Made by a program: the position numbers and the translations under genes. From positions 434,001-498,000 of the forward strand of contig DCVT01000031.1 in NCBI GenBank assembly GCA_002328075.1: a stretch of DNA of 64,000 nucleotides, read 5' to 3'. A model generated the notes under the pieces. That model had not been told where the DNA came from, ran no database searches, and was given only the letters and a program-made list of their open reading frames with translations. Shown in pieces: positions 1 to 7,886 of the stretch (within the stretch, counting starts at the first letter, position 1; the number at the start of each line of letters is the position of its first letter). Source of the stretch: Anaerolineales bacterium UBA2181 (GTDB taxonomy: Bacteria; Chloroflexota; Anaerolineae; Promineifilales; UBA4811).

Positions 1-378
1 CGGTGGAGGGAGCACCATTTGGCAGCGCCCCACCTCAGCGGTGACTGTTCCTCGGACGCGGTGGCCGCCCAAGTGGGTGGCATGGGAATTGCACCAAGCT
101 CCAATATGGCGGTTTTTGAGGCAGCGCACGGGACGGCGCCCAAGTACACTGACCGGGACAAGGCGAATCCGGGTCCGCTGCTCTTTTCGGCTATCGTGAT
201 GCCAGAGCACTTGGGATGGTTCGACGTTGCTCAGGCGATGATCAACACCTACGAACGGACCCTGGTCCGGAAGGTAGTGACCTACGACTTGTCTCGTCAG
301 AAGGAGGGTGCCATCGAGGTGACGACTTTTGGTTTTGGCCACCGCGCTGATGGGCAATCTGGCCTCCGAAAACGCTGA
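1..378 (+). CDS. icd: Isocitrate dehydrogenase, C-terminal part (cut by window edge)
   Basis: Isocitrate dehydrogenase oxidatively decarboxylates isocitrate to 2-oxoglutarate in the TCA cycle. The frame is open to the left edge, so only about the last 125 residues are here. The motifs DAVAAQVGGMGIAPSSN and FEAAHGTAPKY, then LGW and VTYDLSRQKEGAIEV, are the signature of the C-terminal domain of the Icd/IMDH family. The normal ending (FGDALI-like) is missing: after GFGH the frame reads HRADGQSGLRKR and stops. One base fewer near 345 would give an ALMGNL ending, but that frame then runs on into the next remnant. A frameshift or sequence error at the 3' end is therefore likely. Confidence 0.85.
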   Translation, partial: RWREHHLAAPHLSGDCSSDAVAAQVGGMGIAPSSNMAVFEAAHGTAPKYTDRDKANPGPLLFSAIVMPEHLGWFDVAQAMINTYERTLVRKVVTYDLSRQKEGAIEVTTFGFGHRADGQSGLRKR

Positions 379-1016
379 CCCATGTCAACAATCCAGAGAA
401 AGGGCCGGCGAAAGACCGGCCGGCCTGGAGGTGATTGTGTTGGACCGACGAGAATGCTGCGGCCTCCCCCTCCTTTCAAAAGGGTTTGCCGATTCACCCA
501 GGTCGCATGCGGCGCAGTACGTTGCGCTGCCGGCGTCCCATGCAAAGCATCCCAATCGTGGGCTGCGAACCCATTTGTGTTACCATACTGGTGGACGATC
601 AGCGCGACCTTTGTCTGGGTACCGGTTTCCTGGGTTGGCTCAATCAGGAGGCCCGGTTGTCGGCGCGGTTTGGCGGCCGGGATTGTGAGGCGTGGTTCCA
701 TAGTCATTGTCATGAGCGAACAGTATGTGGCACGCAGGGCACCAGGGCACCACTGATGCTGTTTCGGGGTTTTCAGGTGCAAGAAACTGACGCCGGTTGC
801 TGCGGCATGGCGGGCGCATTCGGATACAGGCGCGAGCATTTCGGTTTCTCGCTCCAGGTGGGTGAGGGCCGGTTATTTGCAGCCGTCCGGGAGGCTCCGG
901 TAGGCGCCGAGTTGGTGCTCACGGGAGCTTGTTGTCGCGATCAGATTTGCTACGTCACCGGCCGGCGACCGCGCCACCCGATTGAGTTGCTGGCTGAGGC
1001 CGTGCCGGACGCGTGA
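379..1016 (+). pseudogene. Remnant of FAD-linked oxidase / Fe-S oxidoreductase (CCG domain)
   Basis: Pieces of one CCG-domain Fe-S oxidoreductase C-terminus lie in two frames. The first, in the frame of 329-688, contains LDRRECCGLPLLSKG. The second, in the frame of 435-1016, contains IPIVGCEPICV, then HSHCHERTV, DAGCCGMAGAFGY and a final CCRDQI...HPIELLAEA. In the family these segments are collinear in one protein, so a frameshift lies between about 480 and 540. The N-terminal FAD domain and the first CCG repeat are absent. Only about 20 codons separate the icd end from the first recognisable segment, which suggests a deletion as well as the frameshift. No start codon or RBS can be assigned. 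Confidence 0.7.
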
Positions 1017-1094
1017 ACGGCATGCGAGGAGCAGAGGTTGGCTGACCGGATCCGAGTTTCCTAGATTTCTGGCTTGGGCAGGAGGAGGTAGCAG

Positions 1095-1589
1095 ATGGTA
1101 TTCCGCAGGTTTGCCAGTGGATTTCTCGTTGCGGGCGCACTATTGGGGGTCGCGTGGTGGTGGCGGTTTGGCAGTTGCCGTTCTCGGCGACCGCTCCACT
1201 CACGTTTCGGTGAGCAGCCAGCGTCGGATAGGTACATACCGGTTGACCGGGTGCATGGTGCCAGAGACGACACACTTCCGTCTCTCATGGACCGTCCGGA
1301 AAACGGCGAACGACCCAGCGACCAACCGGAACCGGTCGACGATCTGCAGCGTATCTGGGGCGTTGGACCCAAGATAGCGCATGCGTTAACGACGGCCGGG
1401 ATCACAACGTTTGCGGCCCTGGCGTCGGCCGAGTCCGACCGCCTGCGCACAACGCTTCAAGACGGAGGTATCCGGATTGTCGATCTGGAGCCGTGGCGCC
1501 AGCAGGCAGCGCTGGCGGCAGCCGGCAATTTCGACGCACTTGAGGTGCTTCAGGAACAGCTCAAAGCGCGGCGCCGCTCTCCCCAATGA
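1095..1589 (+). CDS. Membrane-anchored helix-hairpin-helix protein
   Basis: A 164-residue protein with a strong RBS (GGAGGAGG) six bases before the ATG. Residues 5-22 form an N-terminal hydrophobic segment (FASGFLVAGALLGVAWWW), probably a membrane anchor. Residues about 80-125 (DDLQRIWGVGPKIAHALTTAG and following) match the helix-hairpin-helix pattern of DUF4332-like domains, with the GVGPKIA hairpin followed by an FAALA helix. HhH units usually contact DNA non-specifically or mediate protein contacts; the partner is unknown. The gene is followed closely by the DUF6765 gene and may share its transcript. Confidence 0.7.
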   Translation: MVFRRFASGFLVAGALLGVAWWWRFGSCRSRRPLHSRFGEQPASDRYIPVDRVHGARDDTLPSLMDRPENGERPSDQPEPVDDLQRIWGVGPKIAHALTTAGITTFAALASAESDRLRTTLQDGGIRIVDLEPWRQQAALAAAGNFDALEVLQEQLKARRRSPQ

Positions 1590-1640
1590 ATCGATGTTGG
1601 CCGGCCGGCAGCAGTGGCCTGGGCGCGTAGCGAGGATCGC

Positions 1641-2759
1641 ATGCAGCGGGACTTTCATTATTATGCAATAGCCGTGTTGGCGCGGGCAGCGGGGTTCAGT
1701 AGCCGGGATGCCCTGATCATCGCGTACGCCTCGCAATACGTGGATGATTCGACTGAGGGTAGTCTGACCCCCCTTGCCGTCCAGGGAGCCGATCTCCGGT
1801 TTGACCCGGTCCGCACCGCCTATTCCGGCCTCCAGATCGGTCGTTCCATTCGTTGGTCGGAACAGAAACGGGTCTGGATTCCTTTTCACTTTTTGCCGGC
1901 CCGGCCGTTTCAGGCTCAGGAGAACCCCACGTTCTCGTTTGTGACCGTTCCCGATTCTTCTTTCGGTCGTTGGCTGCTAAGCCAAGCCTCCAGTGAGCCG
2001 ATAGCCAATTATCGGTATCGTCTTTGCCGGATTGGCGTCGCGCTGCATACCTACGCTGATAGCTGGTCTCACGAGGGATTTTCCGGGCGCCACAGCCCAG
2101 CTGAGAATGACGTCGAGGAGATCGAGATCCTGGACCGGCCGACGCTAATGTGGATCAAGTTGCGCGTTGAGAACTTCCTGTTTGACCTCCTGCCGCGCAT
2201 TGGTCACGCTGAGGCCGGTTTTCTGCCGGATTTGGCGTACCTGCAGTGGCGGTACCGAGCGAGAGGCAAGTCGGCGCCCCGCATCGAGCGAGACAACGTC
2301 GATCGTTTTTCCGCTGCGGCCGCTGCCATCTATGGGCAATTGGTTGCCATCGGAAAGAGAGACCCAGCCGAACCGATTCCGTGGGAGGGGATTGCGCCTG
2401 GCATTCGTCAACTGCTGGCCGGCGAACCGGTTACGAGAGCCAGCATCCTGGACCGGTTGACGCTCTCCGGTTATCAAGTCCAGCAGGCGCTGGACCTGGA
2501 GCAAAGGTGCGAACATTGGAAGCGCGCTTTTGGTCACCTGTTCCGACCGTATCCGCCGGGAGCGGCCTACCACTATGACCGGCGTGACTGGCGCAGCCAG
2601 GCGCTTGAGGGGGACGTGGACTGGGACCGTTACTCGACCCGCCAGTGGGAGACCATGGCGCCCCGCCAACCGAAGCGTGGGTTCTGGGATTCGCTCTGGG
2701 TACATTTCCACCGGGCAGCCTTGCGACAACGACACCTGGTCCTGGAGAACCTTCCATGA
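1641..2759 (+). CDS. DUF6765 family protein
   Basis: A 372-residue protein starting at MQRDFHYYAIAVLARAAGF, which is how DUF6765 proteins begin. GAGGA lies upstream of this ATG; an upstream in-frame ATG at 1614 is less likely. The early motif AYASQYVDDST and the later ALHTYADSWSHEGFSG are rich in His and Asp, in the way of zinc-dependent phospholipase C-like helical proteins. That suggests a metal site, but the family has no established reaction that I can name. There is no signal peptide. The gene sits 62 bp before moaC. Confidence 0.75.
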   Translation: MQRDFHYYAIAVLARAAGFSSRDALIIAYASQYVDDSTEGSLTPLAVQGADLRFDPVRTAYSGLQIGRSIRWSEQKRVWIPFHFLPARPFQAQENPTFSFVTVPDSSFGRWLLSQASSEPIANYRYRLCRIGVALHTYADSWSHEGFSGRHSPAENDVEEIEILDRPTLMWIKLRVENFLFDLLPRIGHAEAGFLPDLAYLQWRYRARGKSAPRIERDNVDRFSAAAAAIYGQLVAIGKRDPAEPIPWEGIAPGIRQLLAGEPVTRASILDRLTLSGYQVQQALDLEQRCEHWKRAFGHLFRPYPPGAAYHYDRRDWRSQALEGDVDWDRYSTRQWETMAPRQPKRGFWDSLWVHFHRAALRQRHLVLENLP

Positions 2760-2821
2760 TGACGTTCAGGACCAACTCGGTTTTCCGCCGTTGGTCCAAC
2801 AATCCGTGAAAAGGATTCAAC

Positions 2822-3313
2822 ATGGGACTGACACATCTCGATGAACGAGGCGCCGCCCACATGGTGGATGTGGGTGAAAAACCGGACACTCGTCGCGTGG
2901 CGGTGGCGCGCGGTAAGGTTCTGATGCGACCGGAAACGTTGGCGCTGATTGCCGACGGACAGGTGCCCAAAGGCGACACCCTGGCGGTGGCGCGGGTCGC
3001 CGGGATACTGGCAGCGAAACAGGCGGCCGCGCTGATTCCCCTTTGCCACACTTTGCAGCTGACCCACGCCACGGTGGATTTTGACCTTTGTGGCGACCAG
3101 GATCCGGCTGCGGTTGAAATCGAGGCTCAGGTGGACACTGTGGGCAAGACCGGGGCCGAAATGGAGGCCTTAACGGCAGTTGCGGTGGCGGCCCTCACCA
3201 TCTATGACATGTGCAAAGCGACCGACCGCGGAATGCGGATTACCGATGTCCACTTGGCGCGCAAGAGCGGCGGAAAGAGCGGTGAATGGCGTCCCCAGGG
3301 TTCTGGTCGGTGA
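2822..3313 (+). CDS. moaC: Cyclic pyranopterin monophosphate synthase MoaC
   Basis: MoaC works with MoaA to turn GTP into cyclic pyranopterin monophosphate, the first intermediate of molybdenum cofactor synthesis, in the cytoplasm. The 163-residue length is typical. Visible motifs are AAHMVDVGEKPDTRR at residues 11-25, LIPLCHTLQLTH near 71-82, DTVGKTGAEMEALTAV near 104-119, and the closing DMCKATDR...KSGGKSGEW. The usual CHPL reads CHTL here, a conservative oddity next to the conserved Cys-His. AAAGGA precedes the ATG. The partner moaA lies about 27 kb away at 30433, so the pathway genes are not clustered. Confidence 0.93.
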   Translation: MGLTHLDERGAAHMVDVGEKPDTRRVAVARGKVLMRPETLALIADGQVPKGDTLAVARVAGILAAKQAAALIPLCHTLQLTHATVDFDLCGDQDPAAVEIEAQVDTVGKTGAEMEALTAVAVAALTIYDMCKATDRGMRITDVHLARKSGGKSGEWRPQGSGR

Positions 3314-3322
3314 TGGAGGGTT

Positions 3323-3788
3323 CTACTCGGCCAGCGCCTCCACGATGGCTCGACAAAAGTACGGCAGGTCCTCCGGAACCCGGGACGTGATCAGGTTGCC
3401 GTCACGCACCACGGGTTGGTCCAGGTATTCTGCACCGGCGTTCACCAGATCGTCCTTGATGGCGAAAAAGCCAGTGACCAACTTGCCCCGGAGGATTCCG
3501 GCCGAGATGGGGACCCAACCTGCGTGGCAGATGAACGCGATCAATCTGCCGGCGTGAAAAGCCTCTCGGACAAGCCGGAGGATGCCTTCGTCGCGGCGCA
3601 TCCGATCCGGCGCATACCCGCCGGGGATCACGATCACATCGAAATCTGCGCCATTGAGGTCGCGCGCCGCTGCTTGGGACACGGCCGGCAAACCGATTTT
3701 GCTGTGATAGGCGGTGTCAGCCCGGGCTGCGGCTACCGTCATTTGAACACCGGCCTCTAACAGGCGGTAGTAAGGCACCCAGAACTCG
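3323..3788 (-). pseudogene. DJ-1/PfpI family gene, C-terminal part, split by the element
   Basis: This is the bulk of a DJ-1/PfpI-family protein (class I glutamine amidotransferase-like fold; members act as deglycases, chaperones or peptidases). It holds FWVPYYRLLEAGVQM, the VIVIPGGYAPDRMR loop and the nucleophile-elbow Cys in AFICHAGWVPISAGIL, then ends in VPEDLPYFCRAIVEALAE. The first 15-16 residues are missing. Read upstream past 3788 the frame enters element DNA, where only a TTG at 3808 could serve as start. The missing N-terminus lies at 18103-18151 beyond the element. Joined at CGAGT, the two halves give about 169 residues, the normal family length. Confidence 0.9.
3784..3788. repeat. 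attL core, ACTCG
   Basis: Left copy of the 5-bp direct repeat bounding the element. To its left is the C-terminal coding part of the split pfpI gene; to its right is element sequence. The match to the right copy is exactly five bases, since the next base differs on both sides. Short cores are usual for large serine recombinases. The repeat alone would be weak evidence; the rebuilt protein makes it convincing. Confidence 0.85.
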
Positions 3789-3846
3789 TATTGGTGGATA
3801 CAAACCAATAATTCCGCGGTTGACGGCTCGGCTGCTGGTGGCGCCG

Positions 3847-3875
3847 TTGAACTCTAGCGGGGGTCATGGTATGAT
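3847..3875 (+). promoter_or_regulatory. Sigma70-type promoter at the left end of the element
   Basis: TTGAAC (3847-3852) and TATGAT (3870-3875) are separated by 17 bases. The predicted start is about 3882, just before a strongly structured leader and the first element gene. In the circular form this promoter lies within the last codons of the extended recombinase reading frame. Confidence 0.6.
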
Positions 3876-3881
3876 GTAGCT

Positions 3882-4010
3882 TGTAAGAAAAACGCCCCAC
3901 GGCGCTCGAACGCCTGGGGCATCGGCCGAAAGCGGGCGGGCTCCCGGCAAACGGAATAATAGCAGATGCGCCCGCTTTCGGCAACACGGCCGGGAGCGGG
4001 CTTTTGTGTT
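3882..4010 (+). promoter_or_regulatory. Structured leader with competing terminator and antiterminator
   Basis: Four structures are visible. A hairpin pairs 3894-3899 with 3915-3920 and, inside it, 3901-3904 with 3911-3914. Segment A (3925-3938) is a perfect 14-bp match to A' (3969-3982). Segment B (3940-3948) is a perfect 9-bp match to B' (3989-3997), so order A-B-A'-B' is a pseudoknot topology. A local terminator-like stem pairs 3970-3976 with 3995-4001 and 3979-3982 with 3989-3992, followed by TTTTGTGTT. The terminator uses A' and B', so it excludes the A/A' and B/B' pairings. This is the layout of a transcription attenuator, placed between a promoter and the gene at 4028. The ligand or trigger is unknown; an antisense-RNA copy-control device is another reading. 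Confidence 0.55.
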
Positions 4011-4027
4011 GGGCCAGAGAGCAAAAG

Positions 4028-4726
4028 ATGAACAATCAGACGGGGCACGATTCCGCAGATGAATTCACGAAATGGGCGCGGCGAGAGCGGGGGCTGGATC
4101 GCTGGATCGGGCCCGGCGTCCGGGTGGCCGTGGTGGACGCAAGTCATGGGCCAGCTATCGCCATTGTGCTTGAAGAGGAAACCAGAGTGAATGAGATCCG
4201 CGCCGCTTGGCGGGACATTGACAAGTGGCGATGCGCGCTGCGTGAATGGCTGGGCCCCGAGCGACACGCTGGGTCCGATCACGAATTCTACAGCCGATTG
4301 TCGCGACGTAACCAAGCAGGCGCCGGTTATGGTCGACTGGCCAACCAGATCGAAAAACGAATATTGGAGATGTTGAGAGAATACGCAAGGTATCTCGATG
4401 AATTTGAGACCTTCAAGCCAGCACTGGTAGCGGCTGGCCATGCCGAGGGGGATCTTCTTCAAGACGGTATGCCCTGCGTTTGGTGGGAAACTGTAAAGAA
4501 CAACCCACACTCATTCGAGCTCGCCGACTCCCTGCTACGAGCGTGCCGGCCAAATATAGGTCACGACGACCGGCGGGAATTGCTCAAGGCTTGCCTGGCC
4601 GACGTCCAGGCTCGGGCCCAGGCGGCACCCGGCACGCTGATTCTCGGCGAGGACATTCGCAATCGTATACGATACTGGCAGGAAAAGAACCCCGGCTGGG
4701 ACACCTGGGAGGGGTGGAGAATTTAG
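4028..4726 (+). CDS. Element protein of unknown function
   Basis: A 232-residue protein beginning MNNQTGHDSADEFTKWARRE. I do not recognise the family. It is charged and mainly helical by appearance, with no signal peptide or membrane segment and no obvious catalytic motif. The N-terminal part (GVRVAVVDASHGPAIAIVLEEE) could be a short beta-rich unit. Its position directly after the attenuator-like leader and before a strong terminator makes it the only gene of a separately controlled transcript, as expected for a regulator or copy-control protein, but nothing in the sequence proves that. The RBS is weak (GAGAG). Confidence 0.6.
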   Translation: MNNQTGHDSADEFTKWARRERGLDRWIGPGVRVAVVDASHGPAIAIVLEEETRVNEIRAAWRDIDKWRCALREWLGPERHAGSDHEFYSRLSRRNQAGAGYGRLANQIEKRILEMLREYARYLDEFETFKPALVAAGHAEGDLLQDGMPCVWWETVKNNPHSFELADSLLRACRPNIGHDDRRELLKACLADVQARAQAAPGTLILGEDIRNRIRYWQEKNPGWDTWEGWRI

Positions 4727-4753
4727 GCCTTTTTTTTCCATTCCGCCTTCGGA

Positions 4754-4796
4754 AAGACCGTCGTATGATGTACTGCATACGACGGTCTTCTTTTTT
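4754..4796 (+). terminator. Rho-independent terminator
   Basis: A perfect 14-bp stem (4754-4767 with 4776-4789), an 8-base loop and a TCTTTTTT-type tail to 4796. It ends the transcript of the gene at 4028 before the next operon. Confidence 0.9.
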
Positions 4797-4809
4797 CGGG
4801 GAGATGCGA

Positions 4810-5007
4810 ATGGAAACACGACAGCAGCACAAGACATCGCCGCCAGGACGCGTAACCGTCTTTTCCGTCCGCCTGAACGCTCAGGAGCACAATCTGCTGG
4901 AGAAACTGGCCGCGCAGGTGGGGGCGACCAAGGGCGGGGCTGTCCGCGAATTGCTGCGGGCCGCCACAGCGGGCTGGCTGGACCAGGAAGCGCAGCAGCA
5001 GCCATGA
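4810..5007 (+). CDS. Ribbon-helix-helix protein (MobC/CopG-like)
   Basis: A 65-residue protein. The beta-strand VTVFSVRLNAQEHNLLEKLA followed by GATKGGAVRELLRAAT is the ribbon-helix-helix pattern of small DNA-binding regulators and relaxosome accessory proteins. GGGGAG lies six bases before the ATG at 4810; the ATG at 4804 is too close to it. No relaxase is present in the element, so a transcriptional or replication-control role is more likely than mobilisation. Its stop overlaps the next start (ATGA), which indicates translational coupling and a new operon beginning after the terminator. Confidence 0.75.
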   Translation: METRQQHKTSPPGRVTVFSVRLNAQEHNLLEKLAAQVGATKGGAVRELLRAATAGWLDQEAQQQP

Positions 5008-5267
5008 CCGGGGACGCTGCAACAGGCATGTTGACACTCGAGGCCTGCGCCGCCCTGGGCCGGGTCTATGCCCTGTTGCGCCAATGGGCCTGTGAAGCAG
5101 CCGACCGCCACACCGCAGCGGCGGACGGCGCAGCTGACAGCAGGGCACAACCCATCCACCAGAGCAGGCCGACCCGGACGGCACAGGGAATATCGGTATC
5201 TCCGGCCGCGGGCACTCGCGGCCGAGAATATACAACACAAACGAACGCATTGAAAGGAAGGGAATGA
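5004..5267 (+). CDS. Small hypothetical element protein
   Basis: An 87-residue frame with no recognised domain. It starts inside the stop of the RHH gene (ATGA) and its own stop overlaps the next start in the same way. That tight packing is the main evidence that it is translated. The N-terminal half (LTLEACAALGRVYALLRQWA) is likely helical; the C-terminal half is rich in Ser, Thr and Arg and probably disordered. Confidence 0.5.
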   Translation: MTGDAATGMLTLEACAALGRVYALLRQWACEAADRHTAAADGAADSRAQPIHQSRPTRTAQGISVSPAAGTRGREYTTQTNALKGRE

Positions 5268-5683
5268 AAATCGAACAGGTGATCTATGAGCCAATCGGGC
5301 CCGGCGCATTCCGGGCCAAGCTCGTCGACATCCAGGAACGAGCTGGGTCCTTCGGTGACTTTGTGCTCTGCGTCTTCGAGGTCCTCGACGGGCCTCACGC
5401 CGGCGCGAAGGTGTCAGGTGCCTGCAGCGCACGATTCAGCACGCAAAGCAAACTCTACGCCTGGGCGACGGCACTGTTCGGCAAGGCCATTCCCAAGAAA
5501 TCCGACCTCGACACGGACGACTTGCTTGGGCGCGTCTGCCAGCTGGAAATCGAGACGCGTGCGAACGCCGACGGGAAGGTCTTCGACCGGATTGTGAGCG
5601 TCCGAGCGGACCGCCAGGCAGAGCAACCGCGCCCGAGCGCGGCGCCCAGCGGCGCGCGAATCGCGGCCGAAGTGCCGTTTTAA
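5264..5683 (+). CDS. SSB-like element protein
   Basis: A 139-residue protein with a good RBS (AGGAAGGG). The segments KLYAWATALFG and DDLLGRVCQLEIET followed by DGKVFDRIVSV resemble small phage/plasmid proteins of the DUF669/OB-fold type found next to primases. The C-terminus is a Pro/Ala/Arg-rich linker ending in AAEVPF, reminiscent of the DDIPF tail by which single-stranded DNA-binding proteins recruit partners, though less acidic. A role in coating single-stranded DNA for the primase-helicase encoded next is inferred, not proven. A GC-rich hairpin (5703-5709 with 5722-5728) lies between this gene and the primase gene. Confidence 0.55.
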   Translation: MKIEQVIYEPIGPGAFRAKLVDIQERAGSFGDFVLCVFEVLDGPHAGAKVSGACSARFSTQSKLYAWATALFGKAIPKKSDLDTDDLLGRVCQLEIETRANADGKVFDRIVSVRADRQAEQPRPSAAPSGARIAAEVPF

Positions 5684-5774
5684 CTCACGGGGGCGGGCGC
5701 GGGCCCGCCGGCAGTGCCGCTGGCGGGCTCGCGCCTCAAGCGCCACAGCAATTGTAGCAGAAAAGGGACACAGC

Positions 5775-7712
5775 ATGGGGGGACAATCACGACCACCAAT
5801 GCCGGACGGCTTGGCAGGTGCTGCGGAATGGTACGCCCGGGAGCTAGGCTGGCGGGTTATTCCGCTGCATCGCCCGACGGCCACCGGCTGCTCCTGCGGC
5901 AAGCTGCAATGTGCCAGCCCTGGCAAGCATCCAATCCTCGATGACTGGGTGAACGCGGCCAGCTGCGATCCCGACGTGGTCGCCGGCTGGTGGCGCCGGT
6001 GGCCGAACGCCAACATTGGACTTGCCACCGGTGATGTCACGGTGTTTTATCTGGACGCAAAGCCGGAAGCCGACGGGCGCGAGAGCTGGCGCGCGCTGCA
6101 GATCGATGACAGCGGCGCCCTGCGCGACCTGACCGGACGCGGCGAGCACCTCTTTTTCAGCGCCAATGGGCACAAGATCGGAAACCGTACCGATCTCTTG
6201 CCCGGCGTCGACTTTCGCGGCGAGGGCGGGATGGTCGTTCTGCCGCCGTCGCTTCACGCGAACAAGCAACGATACGCGTGGGAGGTATCAGCGCATCCTG
6301 AAGACAAGGACCCGGGGCCCGTGCCCGCGGCCCTGCTGGCACTTCTGAACGGAAAAACAGGAGACAAGCCGACGGGGAAGCGAGCCGGCTCTGGCAGTTT
6401 CGAGCTGCCGCCACGAATCCTTGAGGGCGCGCGGGATGATGTTCTCTTTCGATATGCGTCCAGCCTGCGGGCAAAGAACAAGACCGAGGCCGAGATCCTG
6501 GAAGCGCTCCGGGTCGCCAATGAGCGGTGCGAGCCGCCGATGGATGATGCGACGCTGGTGGCGAAGGCCAAAAGCGCCGGGCGATATGAGCCGGGCCGGG
6601 AGCAGCCCAAGACGGCGGACTATATCGCTGCAGCTGAGACGCTGGGCTATCGCTTCCGGCTGAATGACCTGAACGATGAGCTGGAAGTGAACGGCGCCCC
6701 GATGACTGACGCCATGCGAGCCACCATCCGCGGCGAGATGCGTGACGCAGGCTTCTGGCGAACGAATGTGGCGGAGGACGCCTTCCTGGCTTCAGGCGCC
6801 GCCAACCGCTATCACCCGGTGCGCGACTATCTGAACAGCCTTCAGCACGACGGGCAGGACCATATCGCCGAGCTGGTCAGTTTCTTCCGGGATAAGCACG
6901 CCGTTCTCTTCCTCTATCTGCCGCTCTGGCTGCGTGGCGCCGTGGCGAAGGCGCTGGATGCACAACAGAACGCGATGTTGGTGCTGGACGGCCCGCAGGA
7001 CATTGGAAAAAGCTACTTCGTGAGCTGGCTCTGCTCGCCGCTGCCGCAGAGCTTCGTCGAAGGACCGATCGACCCGACGAATAAGGATCAGCTCATCCAG
7101 CTCATCAGTACCTGGATCTGGGAGGTCGCAGAGCTGGGCAGCACCACCCGGCGGGCAGACCGGGAGGCGCTCAAGTTCTTTATCAGTATGCGCGGGGTTA
7201 CAGTACGGAAGCCCTACGGCCACTTCGACATAAAAAAGCCGGCTTTGGCTTCCTTTGTCGGCACCGTGAACAATGAATCGGGCTTCCTGAGCGACCCGAC
7301 CGGCTCGCGCCGCTTCCTGGTGACCACAATCGACGACATCGACTGGACCTACAGCAAGGCGATCGGCCCTGACCAGGTATGGGCTCAGGCGGTCGCGGAA
7401 TACCGCGCCGGCCTACCGTGGCGATTGGACCGCGAGCAAGCAAGACAAGCAGCGGCGCTGAATGCTGAATACAACGTCACGGACCCCATCGAAGACCTGC
7501 TCCGGGAGCTATATGAGATCGACCCAGCACAGCAGCCGGCATGGTGGACCGCCAGCGCTGACATTCTGCAGACACTGCAGGATAACGGGTGGCGTGGCCA
7601 GACGCGCCAGACCGCAATGGGCATCGCAGCCACAATGCGCCGGCTCGGGCTGACGAAATACCGTTTCAACGGACGCTATGGCTTCTATGGCATCCGCCGG
7701 AAGCTCGATTGA
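5775..7712 (+). CDS. PrimPol - VapE-type helicase (replication protein)
   Basis: A 645-residue replication protein. Residues about 15-190 form a bifunctional primase/polymerase (PrimPol) domain: GWRVIPLH near the start, a Cys-containing GKHP segment, then TGRGEHLFF and GVDFRGEGGMVVLPPS. Residues about 390-570 are a VapE-like P-loop ATPase: VLDGPQDIGKSYF (Walker A), WIWEVAELG, LKFFISMRG and TGSRRFL. The C-terminus looks like a winged-helix unit. Such fusions initiate replication of plasmids, phages and satellites by priming and unwinding. The catalytic Asp-x-Asp of PrimPol reads LDAK here, so the second Asp is Lys. AGGGA precedes the ATG. Confidence 0.88.
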   Translation: MGGQSRPPMPDGLAGAAEWYARELGWRVIPLHRPTATGCSCGKLQCASPGKHPILDDWVNAASCDPDVVAGWWRRWPNANIGLATGDVTVFYLDAKPEADGRESWRALQIDDSGALRDLTGRGEHLFFSANGHKIGNRTDLLPGVDFRGEGGMVVLPPSLHANKQRYAWEVSAHPEDKDPGPVPAALLALLNGKTGDKPTGKRAGSGSFELPPRILEGARDDVLFRYASSLRAKNKTEAEILEALRVANERCEPPMDDATLVAKAKSAGRYEPGREQPKTADYIAAAETLGYRFRLNDLNDELEVNGAPMTDAMRATIRGEMRDAGFWRTNVAEDAFLASGAANRYHPVRDYLNSLQHDGQDHIAELVSFFRDKHAVLFLYLPLWLRGAVAKALDAQQNAMLVLDGPQDIGKSYFVSWLCSPLPQSFVEGPIDPTNKDQLIQLISTWIWEVAELGSTTRRADREALKFFISMRGVTVRKPYGHFDIKKPALASFVGTVNNESGFLSDPTGSRRFLVTTIDDIDWTYSKAIGPDQVWAQAVAEYRAGLPWRLDREQARQAAALNAEYNVTDPIEDLLRELYEIDPAQQPAWWTASADILQTLQDNGWRGQTRQTAMGIAATMRRLGLTKYRFNGRYGFYGIRRKLD

Positions 7713-7716
7713 GTTG

Positions 7717-7846
7717 CCAACCTTACCAACCTTGCCAACCTTTTCATTATTTAACCCATAGGTGGGTATAGCATATTGAGCAATACAGCAGCATGACAAG
7801 ACGTATGGCAGCTCTATAGAAAGGTTGGCAAGGTTGGCAACCTTGG
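7717..7846 (+). repeat. Iteron-like direct and inverted repeats (possible origin)
   Basis: Just after the primase gene, CCAACCTT occurs three times at 9-bp spacing (7717-7724, 7726-7733, 7735-7742). The complement AAGGTTGG follows twice at the same spacing (7821-7828, 7830-7837), with one more CAACCTTGG at 7839. The outer arms 7726-7743 and 7820-7837 form a perfect 18-bp inverted repeat around an AT-richer centre of 76 bp. This fits a replication origin with initiator binding sites or an operator; a long hairpin ending the primase mRNA is the alternative. Confidence 0.6.
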
Positions 7847-7886
7847 CAAGTATACCGCGCCGCAGTGGATGGATATTGAGGTGGAA

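Noticed and set aside
3854..4510. 218-residue minus-strand frame in the element's left end
   Set aside because: Antisense to the gene at 4028 and to the structured leader; no domain or RBS.
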